The notes under the pieces are model-generated. The model searched no databases, was not told where the DNA came from, and saw only the letters and a program-made list of their open reading frames with translations. A program made the translations under genes and the position numbers. A DNA stretch of 12,326 nt from JAGQTE01 sp964648005 (lineage in GTDB: Bacteria > Actinomycetota > Acidimicrobiia > Acidimicrobiales > Acidimicrobilacustridaceae). The stretch covers positions 1 through 12,326 of the forward strand of contig CAZYKR010000124.1 in NCBI GenBank assembly GCA_964648005.1, given 5' to 3'. Positions 6,544-12,326 of this stretch are shown here, in pieces (position 1 is the first letter of the stretch; the number at the start of each line of letters is the position of its first letter).

Positions 6544-7433
6544 CCACGGCCCGCCCGACGACGACCCGCCTGCTCGCCGGCGTCCTCCTCGCGGGCGCGT
6601 TGCTCGCCGCCGGCTGCGGCGGCAGCGACACCACCAGCTCGTCCGGCACCACCGCCGGCGGCACGGGCGGCACGGCCAAGGGCACGACGCCGGGCACCAC
6701 GGCCGGCTCGACGCCGGCGACCGGGGCGGCCGAGCTCGAGGGCACCGTCTGGAACCTCGAGACGCTCGCGGGCACCGACGGCGCCGCCACCCCGGCGGTG
6801 GCGTCCTCGAACGCCTTCGTGCGGTTCACCGACGGTCAGCTGTCCGGCAACGGCGGCTGCAACAGCGTCACCGGGACCTACACGGTCTCGGGCGATGACG
6901 GGCTGACGATCTCGACGGGCGCCACGACGATGATGGCCTGCGCCGACCCGGCCGTCATGACCCAGGAGCAGCAGCTGCTGACCAACCTGGCCGGCGTCGC
7001 CACCTACGCCATCGAGGATTCGACCCTCGTGCTCTCGGCCGCTGACGGCAGCGAGCTGGCCACGTTCTCGGCCGGCAGCTCCGACCTCGCCGGCACCACG
7101 TGGCAGGTCACCGGCGTCAACAACGGCCAGGAAGCCGTCGTCTCGTCCGCCCTCACCGAGACGCTCACCGCCTCGTTCGACGCCGGCGGCCAGTTCAGCG
7201 GCTTCGGCGGGTGCAACCAGGTGACGGGCACCTACACGATCACCGGCACGGACGGCATCGAGATCGGGCCGCTCGCCACGACGATGATGGCGTGCGACGA
7301 GGAGGTCAGCGCCCTCGAGACGCAGTACGTGGACGCACTCGAGGCATCGGTGACCTTCGACCTCGCCGGCGGCACCCTGACCCTGCGCGACGCCGGCGGT
7401 GCCATGCAGGTCACCGCCGTGCCCGCCGCCTGA
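6501..7433 (+). CDS. Lipoprotein with two tandem META (HslJ-like) domains
   Basis: A 310-residue secreted lipoprotein. The signal peptide has Arg residues in its n-region and the hydrophobic run LLAGVLLAGALLAAGC, giving lipidation at C39. A Ser/Thr/Gly linker (about 40-77) follows, then two META domains (PF03724-type) at about 79-191 and 196-308. Each starts L-x-G-T-x-W and contains GGCN...VTGTYT and ATTMMAC; the cysteine pairs C120/C147 and C238/C265 are both 27 residues apart, probably disulfides in the cell envelope. META-domain proteins such as HslJ are linked to stress or antibiotic tolerance, but the biochemical role is not known. Start: ATG 6501 is the only usual start that keeps the whole signal peptide, so the gene really overlaps the hydroxylase gene by 43 bases in another frame. 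It may be read through from the catabolic operon; a functional link is not shown. The next gene converges 24 bases away. Confidence 0.9.
   Translation: MLRTSNPIARGQRLTTARPTTTRLLAGVLLAGALLAAGCGGSDTTSSSGTTAGGTGGTAKGTTPGTTAGSTPATGAAELEGTVWNLETLAGTDGAATPAVASSNAFVRFTDGQLSGNGGCNSVTGTYTVSGDDGLTISTGATTMMACADPAVMTQEQQLLTNLAGVATYAIEDSTLVLSAADGSELATFSAGSSDLAGTTWQVTGVNNGQEAVVSSALTETLTASFDAGGQFSGFGGCNQVTGTYTITGTDGIEIGPLATTMMACDEEVSALETQYVDALEASVTFDLAGGTLTLRDAGGAMQVTAVPAA
6921..7291 (+). repeat. Internal duplication marker in the META lipoprotein (17-base direct repeat)
   Basis: The 17-mer GCCACGACGATGATGGC occurs at 6921-6937 and again at 7275-7291, each coding for ATTMMA before a Cys. The 354-base distance equals the 118-residue offset between the two META domains, so it marks domain duplication rather than a mobile element. 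Confidence 0.85.
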
Positions 7434-7457
7434 GCCCGCGCAGCCTGTTCAGCCGGT

Positions 7458-7922
7458 TCAGAACGCCAGACCGAAGTACGTGGCGCGCGTGGTGGCCACC
7501 ACGGTGCCGCGCTCGTCGACGATCTCCTGGGTGAGGTCCCAGCGCGCCTTGCCGTTCGCCTCGAGGTCGGCGCTGACGCGGTCGATCTCGTCGTCGGCCA
7601 TCCGGGCGTCGACCAGCACGGAGGTCATCGCCGGCTTGCGGAACCGGATGTCGAGGTCGCCGACGATCGGGTAGAAGCGACCGACGTCGAAGGCGCTCAC
7701 GAACAAGATGCCGCCGGGCACCTCGGCCACCGTGAACAGCGCGCCGGCGTAGATCATGCCGACGTGGTTGATGTTGGGCTCGAACGGCAGGCGCAGCACC
7801 GTCCGGCCCCGCTCCACGTGCAACAGCTCGAGCCCCGCCCGCTCGACGAAGGGGAAGTCGCGCAGCGCCTTGCCGGTGGCGTCGGGCGGGAACTCGGCGA
7901 TCAGGTCCTCGGGCGTCGTCAT
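7458..7922 (-). CDS. Hotdog-fold thioesterase-like protein (PaaI/DUF4442 type)
   Basis: A 154-residue protein of single hotdog-domain size. The central helix region NINHVGMIYAGALFTVAE (50-67) matches the N-x-x-G-x-x-Y/H-x-G-A pattern of PaaI-like and DUF4442 thioesterase-fold proteins, followed by strands such as YPIVGDLDIRFRKPA (84-98) and the late VVATTRATYFGLAF (141-154). Members often cleave acyl-CoA thioesters, but DUF4442-type proteins are mostly untested, so the activity is uncertain. Start: ATG at 7922 places the gene seven bases after the ABC-F stop, suggesting one transcript; a GTG at 7946 in the same frame, overlapping the ABC-F gene, is an alternative that adds eight residues. No clear ribosome site is seen for either. 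It ends tail to tail with the META lipoprotein gene. Nothing ties it to acyl-CoA steps of the nearby aromatic pathway except proximity. Confidence 0.85.
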   Translation of the reverse strand: MTTPEDLIAEFPPDATGKALRDFPFVERAGLELLHVERGRTVLRLPFEPNINHVGMIYAGALFTVAEVPGGILFVSAFDVGRFYPIVGDLDIRFRKPAMTSVLVDARMADDEIDRVSADLEANGKARWDLTQEIVDERGTVVATTRATYFGLAF

Positions 7923-7929
7923 CGTCCGA

Positions 7930-9585
7930 TCATGCCACCGACCCACCCGGCGGCATGGTGCCGCCGACGAGCTCGACGGTGCGGGTGAGCTCGACCGCCT
8001 CGAGGAAGCGACGGTCGTGCGAGACGACCACCAACGTCCCGTCGAAGGCCGCCAACGCCGCCTCGAGCTGCTCGATCGCCTCGACGTCGAGATGGTTCGT
8101 CGGCTCGTCGAGCACGAGGCAGTTCACCCCCTGGGCCATCAGCACGGCGACGATGGCACGGCTGCGCTCCCCCGGCGACAGCTCGGACCCCGTGCGCGTC
8201 ACGTCCTCGGCACCGAGCCCGAACTTGGCGAGCAGCGAACGGGCCTCGCTTCGGTCGAGGCCCGTGAGGTCTTGTACGGCGCGCGCCACCGCCACCTCGC
8301 CGTCGAAGCGGCCGCGACCCTGGTCGAGCTCGCCGACGACGACGCCCGGCCCGAGCCAGCGGCCACCCGACGTCAACGGGATCGTGCCCAGCAGCGCGCC
8401 GAGCAGGGTCGACTTGCCAGCACCGTTGGGACCGAGGATGCCGACGCGATCCTGCCAGGCGATCTCGAGGTCGATCGGCCCGAGGACGAACGGGCCACGC
8501 TCCACCACGGCGGCGTCGAGGCGGGCCACGACATCGCCGCTGCGCGCCGACGGTCGCAGCTGCAGCTCCAACCGCCAGCCCTCCCACGGCTTGTCGACGA
8601 CCTCGAGCCGGTCGAGTGCCCGCTCGGTGGCGCGCACCTTGGACGACTGCTGCTCACTGCGCTCGGCTCGCTTGCGCCGCAGGTTCTTGTCCGGCTCGCC
8701 CGATGTCTTGGCTCGCTGCACGCCGCGCTCGGACCACTGGCGCTGGCGGCGCTGGCGGTCGAGCAGCCGGTCGCGTTCGGCCACCGAGGTGTCGTGTGCG
8801 GCGTACTGCTGGGCCCGCGCCAGCTCCCGGCCGGCGACGTAGTCGGTCCACCCACCGGCGAACGCCGTCGCCCGGCGCGAGTGCTCGTCGAGCTCGACGA
8901 TCCGGTGCACGCAGCGGTCGAGGAAGGCCCGATCGTGCGACACGACGCACACCGCCCCGCCGAACCCGTCGACGAACGCCTCCAGCAGGTCGAGCCCGGC
9001 GAAGTCGAGGTTGTTGGTCGGCTCGTCGAGCAGCAGGACGTCGACGCGCATCAACAGGATGGCCGCCAGTGCCGCCCGCGCCGCCTCGCCGCCCGACAGC
9101 GACGCCACGTCCTGCCCGAAGCGCTCGGCGGTAGTGGCTGCACCGGCGGCGGCGAGGCCAACGCGGTCGCACACCTCGGCGGCGCGTGCCGTCAGGTCGT
9201 CGCCACCCAAGGCCAGGAACGTGTCGAGCGCCTCGGTGTACCCGTCGAGCGCGCCGGCGTCGTCGGCGAGGGCGGCCGTGGCGGCATCGAGTCGGTCCGA
9301 CGCCGCCGCCACGCCCGTGCGGCGCGCCAGGTAGTCGAGCAGCGCCTCGCCCGGGCGGGCGTCTGGCTCCTGGGGCAGGTAGCCGACCGTGGTCGTCGCG
9401 GGCGCTCGCTCGATCGTCCCGCCGTCGGGCGCGTCGATCCCGGCGAGGGTCCGCAGCAACGTCGACTTCCCGACGCCGTTCGGCCCGACGACGCCGACGC
9501 GGTCACGGCCATCGAGGCTCAGCGACACGTCGCCCAGGATCGTGCGGCCGCCGACGACGCGGCTGATCCCGGTGGCCCGCAGCAT
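7930..9585 (-). CDS. ABC-F family ATPase (two nucleotide-binding domains, no membrane part)
   Basis: A 551-residue soluble protein with two ABC ATPase domains. Domain 1: Walker A GPNGVGKST (34-42), signature LSGGE (163-167), Walker B VLLLDEPTNNLD (183-194), switch His in VVSHDR (214-219). Domain 2: Walker A GPNGAGKST (385-393), variant signature LSPGE (469-473), Walker B LVLDEPTNHLD (490-500), VVSHDR (520-525). Both DEPT catalytic Glu residues are present. A charged linker rich in Arg, Gln and Glu (about 252-345) connects the domains as in ABC-F proteins; there are no membrane segments, so it is not a transporter. ABC-F proteins act on the ribosome, either as translation factors (EttA type) or as antibiotic-resistance proteins; which applies here cannot be told. 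It lies 30 bases after the LuxR-type regulator and seven before the thioesterase-like gene. A -10-like TACGGT (9597-9592) six bases before the ATG and a 13-base palindrome suggest it may also have its own promoter. Confidence 0.93.
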   Translation of the reverse strand: MLRATGISRVVGGRTILGDVSLSLDGRDRVGVVGPNGVGKSTLLRTLAGIDAPDGGTIERAPATTTVGYLPQEPDARPGEALLDYLARRTGVAAASDRLDAATAALADDAGALDGYTEALDTFLALGGDDLTARAAEVCDRVGLAAAGAATTAERFGQDVASLSGGEAARAALAAILLMRVDVLLLDEPTNNLDFAGLDLLEAFVDGFGGAVCVVSHDRAFLDRCVHRIVELDEHSRRATAFAGGWTDYVAGRELARAQQYAAHDTSVAERDRLLDRQRRQRQWSERGVQRAKTSGEPDKNLRRKRAERSEQQSSKVRATERALDRLEVVDKPWEGWRLELQLRPSARSGDVVARLDAAVVERGPFVLGPIDLEIAWQDRVGILGPNGAGKSTLLGALLGTIPLTSGGRWLGPGVVVGELDQGRGRFDGEVAVARAVQDLTGLDRSEARSLLAKFGLGAEDVTRTGSELSPGERSRAIVAVLMAQGVNCLVLDEPTNHLDVEAIEQLEAALAAFDGTLVVVSHDRRFLEAVELTRTVELVGGTMPPGGSVA

Positions 9586-9591
9586 CCGGCC

Positions 9592-9611
9592 ACCGTAGCG
9601 ATCCGGGATCG
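9592..9611 (-). promoter_or_regulatory. Palindrome and possible leaderless promoter before the ABC-F gene
   Basis: The 30-base gap between the LuxR-type stop and the ABC-F start contains CGATCC-G-GGATCG (9599-9611), a perfect 13-base palindrome. Directly after it, on the minus strand, comes the -10-like TACGGT (9597-9592, overlapping its edge by context) with six bases to the ATG. No good -35 is seen. The palindrome could be an operator; without a T-run it does not look like a terminator. Confidence 0.35.
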
Positions 9612-9615
9612 TCGC

Positions 9616-11232
9616 TCAGCGCGCCCGGGCGGAGCGTCGGACGTCGGGCGCCCCGACGGTGTCGTCGACCGGCGGGCGCAGACCCCATTCGTCGGCCCGG
9701 GCGATGAGTTGGCTGCGCGAGCGGATGCCGAGCTTGCGGTAGATCCGCCCCAGGTGCGACTCGATCGTGCGGGCCGACACGAACAGCGCCTCGGCGACTT
9801 CACGATTGGCGCGGCCCGTCACCACCAGCCGCGCCACCTGCAGCTCCTGAGGCGTCAGCGGATCCGGGACGACGAGCGCGGCCGGGGTGTCCGCCGTGCC
9901 CAGCCGCGCCGCCACCGCCTGGGCGGCCCAGCCCTCGGCGCCGAGGCGGACGAACAGCGCCTCGGCCCGGTGCAGGTCGGCGATGCCCGCAGCCTCGCGC
10001 CCCCACCGTCGGCGCAACCCGCCGCGCACCCCCAGCGTGCGCGCCACCCCGAACACGTTGCCGACGTCGCGCAGCAGCGCCTCGGACCGTTCGAGCTCCG
10101 CCTCGGCGCGGTCGGGATCGTCGGCCACCAGCAGCGCGCGCACGCGCGCCGCCGCTCCCGGCGCCCGGCCCTGCGCGTCGGCGTCGAACCCGGCGACGAA
10201 GGCATCGAGCACGACGCCGGCATCGGTGAGGCGCCCGACGCGCACGAGCGCCTCGGCCAGGTCCATCTGCCACATCACCATCCACGGCGTCGATGGCGAC
10301 CGCCCGCGCAACGGTTCCAGCTCGGCGACCGCAAGCGCGTCCTCGCCGAGGCCCAGGTGCAGCAGACCGAGGGCAGCACGCGCCGGCACCTCGACCGCCG
10401 CCGCGTCCCGGTCGCGTCCGGCGCGCACGGCATCGTCGCTGAGTCGGGCGGCGGCGGCGCGGCAGCCGGCAACGTCGCCGCGGATGGCTTCGGCGACGGC
10501 GAGCACGGCCACCGCCCCAGAGACCAAGCCCGGCCGCTGCGAGGCATCGGCCAGCCGGATCGCCTCGTCGGCATGTGCAGCCGCCGACCGGTAGTCGCTG
10601 CGTCGAAGGTCAGCGAGCGAGCGCACCGCCAGCACGCTCGGCAACGATCCGGTGGCGTGGGCCCGCCGCGCCGTTCGGACCAGCCGACCTGTCAGGCGGG
10701 TTGCGTCGTCGAAGCGTTCGCCCCACACCAAGGCCATGCCCGCCGTCTCGGCAACGAGGCCGGCGGCACCGAGCCCCTCGGTCACCAGGACGTCGTCGGC
10801 ACGCACCTCGATCCCGTCGAGGGCGTTGCGATCGCCCGCGCCGACCTGCACCGCCGCCGCAGCCAGCGCACCCATCGGGCCGCCGTCACGCCCCAGCGCC
10901 TCCGCCACGGCGAGCACCGGGCGAGTGCTGCCGACGCGCAGCGCGCAGCGGACCAGTTCGAGGCGCGCCGCCGTCGCCACCTGCGGCGCAACCGGATCGG
11001 CGAGGCGGACGGCCTCGTTCAGCGCCGCAACGGCCGCCCGCGTCCGTCCTGCCGCCGCAGCCAGCTGTCCCTCGGCCAGGAGGAGCGCAGCGCGGTCGGC
11101 CCCGTCGAGCGGCGCCATCGCCAGCGCGTCCACCGCCGCCACGGCGGCGTCGACGTCGCCAGCGTCGAGGGCGCTGGCCGCCGCGGCGAGGAGGTCGGCC
11201 ACGGCGGGCGGCTCGGGAGCGGGGGCGGACAT
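9616..11232 (-). CDS. LuxR-type transcriptional regulator with TPR-like N-terminal region
   Basis: A 538-residue regulator. The C-terminal LuxR/GerE helix-turn-helix is clear at about 459-515: LTPQELQVARLVVTGRANREVAEALFVSARTIESHLGRIYRKLGI with the usual E, R-T-I/V-x-S-H and K-L pattern, followed by a 25-residue tail. The rest is Ala-rich and helical, with repeating helix-pair patterns such as AAVAALNEAVRLADP, YRSAAAHADEAIRLAD and GIADLHRAEALFVRLG, resembling TPR repeats. There is no Walker A/B motif, receiver or PAS domain. It thus resembles the C-terminal half of LAL/MalT-type regulators without their ATPase domain. Start: ATG 11232; the frame stays open further upstream but would run into the divergent lipoprotein gene. 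No ribosome site is seen, so the start is less certain. It probably controls itself and the ABC-F and thioesterase-like genes downstream, or the divergent lipoprotein (inference). The signal it senses is unknown. Confidence 0.88.
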   Translation of the reverse strand: MSAPAPEPPAVADLLAAAASALDAGDVDAAVAAVDALAMAPLDGADRAALLLAEGQLAAAAGRTRAAVAALNEAVRLADPVAPQVATAARLELVRCALRVGSTRPVLAVAEALGRDGGPMGALAAAAVQVGAGDRNALDGIEVRADDVLVTEGLGAAGLVAETAGMALVWGERFDDATRLTGRLVRTARRAHATGSLPSVLAVRSLADLRRSDYRSAAAHADEAIRLADASQRPGLVSGAVAVLAVAEAIRGDVAGCRAAAARLSDDAVRAGRDRDAAAVEVPARAALGLLHLGLGEDALAVAELEPLRGRSPSTPWMVMWQMDLAEALVRVGRLTDAGVVLDAFVAGFDADAQGRAPGAAARVRALLVADDPDRAEAELERSEALLRDVGNVFGVARTLGVRGGLRRRWGREAAGIADLHRAEALFVRLGAEGWAAQAVAARLGTADTPAALVVPDPLTPQELQVARLVVTGRANREVAEALFVSARTIESHLGRIYRKLGIRSRSQLIARADEWGLRPPVDDTVGAPDVRRSARAR

Positions 11233-11386
11233 CGTGGGTGGTCGGCGATGCGGCGCGATTTGCGTGTTTTCCCCGATGTGCCGCCGTTCGGGTCCGGTCA
11301 GGATAGCGATCGTCCGACCCGGTGCCGCCCGGGCCGTCACCTCGGCGCGCCGACGCGGCCCCGCTCCTCCCGACCGAAAGAGACCC
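11233..11386. promoter_or_regulatory. Divergent intergenic region, LuxR-type gene / lipoprotein gene
   Basis: This 154-base region must hold both promoters. The best candidate I see is a minus-strand -10-like TATCCT (11305-11300), which would give a leader of about 60 bases before the LuxR-type gene. Around it lie 6-base inverted arms CGGGTC (11289-11294) and GACCCG (11316-11321), 21 bases apart. A small AT-richer patch is at 11258-11276. I see no convincing plus-strand promoter and no riboswitch-like structure. Confidence 0.3.
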
Positions 11387-12326
11387 ATGCGCCCTCGCCG
11401 CCGGATCCGCCTGCTCGACGCCATCGTGACCGTCGGAGGCGCCGCCACCCTCGTCGCCTCCGCTGCCGCCTGCAGCTCGGGCGCCGGCCCCGAGACCTCC
11501 GCCAGCTCGACCACCGCGACGCCGACGACCGGTGACACCACGGCACGCGACGACGCTAGCGCCGACACCCGAGGCGCCGCCGAGACCGCCGAGCTCGTCG
11601 GGGACTACCTGGCCGAGGCGCGCGACGTGCAGGACGCCATGGACGCCCAGAACGACACAGCGGCGACGATCGAGCTGCTGCGGTCGCACCGCGACCTCCT
11701 GTTCGCCGTCGACGAGGAGCTGCGGGACGTCGACGTCGCCGACGCGGACCTGGCCGACGCGCGCAACACCTTCCTCGAGTCCGCCGCCGACGCCATCGCC
11801 GCGCTCGACACCGTGACGACGGCAGACGCGTCGACCCTCACCCAGGACGACGCCGTCGCCGCCAACGACGGGCTCGTCACCGCCATGGGGAGCGCAGCCG
11901 ACCTGCGGTTCGTGGCGCTGGCACTCGCCGACGACGGCGCGGTGCCGACCGGGCCTCGGCCGTCGGCGATCCTCGCCACCCCCACCGCCGTCAGCGGCGA
12001 CGCCGTGCACAAGCCCGAGGGAACGCTGCAGACGACCGACGCCGGCCCGTGCGGCGAGCCGTCGGCGCTGCGCGCCGTCGAGCCGCAGGTGTACGCCTCG
12101 TCGCTCCTCGAAGACGCCGAGACCAGCACCGCCCAGCGCGTGCTCGTGTTCACGGACGAGGACGAAGCGCTCGACTATGTGGCGGCGTTCGGCGCCTTCT
12201 TGGACTGCCCTTCGCCCGCCGAGTTGACCTCGACGGCGGTCGAGGCGACCGATGACGGCAGCGGGGTCGCCGCCCAGATCGTCGACCTCGACGGCATCAC
12301 CACGACCGTCGGGGTCACGGCCGACG
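11387..12326 (+). CDS. Secreted lipoprotein of unknown function (C-terminus cut off by window edge)
   Basis: The frame is open from ATG 11387 to the window end, giving 313 complete codons without a stop. The start MRPRRRIRLLDAIV is strongly basic, then comes a hydrophobic stretch and the lipobox-like SAAACSS, giving lipidation at C29. A Thr/Ser/Ala linker (30-60) follows. About 65-170 is a helical, Asp/Glu/Ala-rich segment. After about residue 215 a different, likely alpha/beta domain begins, with a possible disulfide pair in DAGPCGE and FLDCPS and the segment RVLVFTDEDEALDYVAAF. The latter recalls extracellular sensor-type domains of actinobacterial lipoproteins, but I do not recognise a family with confidence. 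A weak ribosome site GAAAGAG (11376-11382) precedes the ATG. It is transcribed divergently from the LuxR-type gene, which could regulate it. Confidence 0.82.
   Translation, partial: MRPRRRIRLLDAIVTVGGAATLVASAAACSSGAGPETSASSTTATPTTGDTTARDDASADTRGAAETAELVGDYLAEARDVQDAMDAQNDTAATIELLRSHRDLLFAVDEELRDVDVADADLADARNTFLESAADAIAALDTVTTADASTLTQDDAVAANDGLVTAMGSAADLRFVALALADDGAVPTGPRPSAILATPTAVSGDAVHKPEGTLQTTDAGPCGEPSALRAVEPQVYASSLLEDAETSTAQRVLVFTDEDEALDYVAAFGAFLDCPSPAELTSTAVEATDDGSGVAAQIVDLDGITTTVGVTAD

Noticed and set aside
7434..7464. Possible terminator between the converging META lipoprotein and thioesterase-like genes
   Set aside because: There is only a short GTTC-A-GAAC palindrome and a 9-base tandem repeat (cagccNgtt), with no long stem and no T-run.
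7756..11535. Very long plus-strand open frame (1259 codons) across the ABC-F and LuxR-type genes
   Set aside because: It mirrors two well-supported minus-strand genes and has an Arg/Gly/His-rich composition without any fold signature. It also crosses the divergent intergenic region.
11233..11568. Upstream extension of the LuxR-type regulator to 11568
   Set aside because: The extension lies opposite the signal peptide of the divergent lipoprotein and has no domain character.

Overview
The window is very GC-rich and almost fully coding, with strong G/C bias at third codon positions, ATGA-type overlaps, two lipoproteins with Thr/Ser/Gly linkers, and -10 boxes of the TAnnnT kind. This suggests a chromosomal segment of a high-GC actinobacterium; an Acidimicrobiia-like lineage would fit, but that is an impression and not proven. 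I see no rRNA, tRNA, CRISPR array, insertion sequence, integrase or attachment site. The longest stretch without a gene is about 154 bases (11233-11386).

Left part (1-2058, minus strand): a TetR-family regulator lies 41 bases upstream of a molybdopterin oxidoreductase that runs off the left edge (457 residues visible).

Centre-left (2059-6543): a 64-base divergent control region holds a perfect 18-base inverted repeat and two overlapping, apparently leaderless promoters. Rightwards from it runs a tight four-gene operon: a type I extradiol ring-cleavage dioxygenase, an SDR-fold protein lacking the usual catalytic Tyr and Lys, a fumarylacetoacetate-hydrolase-family enzyme, and an FAD aromatic-ring hydroxylase. 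Together they read as a meta-cleavage route: the hydroxylase makes a catechol- or hydroquinol-type compound, the dioxygenase opens the ring, and the FAH-fold enzyme hydrolyses, isomerises or decarboxylates the product. The SDR role and the substrate are unknown. The TetR protein probably controls both arms, which would tie the molybdenum enzyme to the same pathway.

Centre (6501-7433): a lipoprotein with two META domains overlaps the end of the hydroxylase gene by 43 bases and meets the next gene tail to tail.

Right part (7458-11232, minus strand): a LuxR-type regulator with a long helical, TPR-like N-terminal region is followed by an ABC-F ATPase and a hotdog-fold thioesterase-like protein, with gaps of 30 and 7 bases. 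A perfect 13-base palindrome sits in front of the ABC-F gene. Divergent from the regulator, a second lipoprotein (11387 to the right edge) starts and is cut off by the window end.
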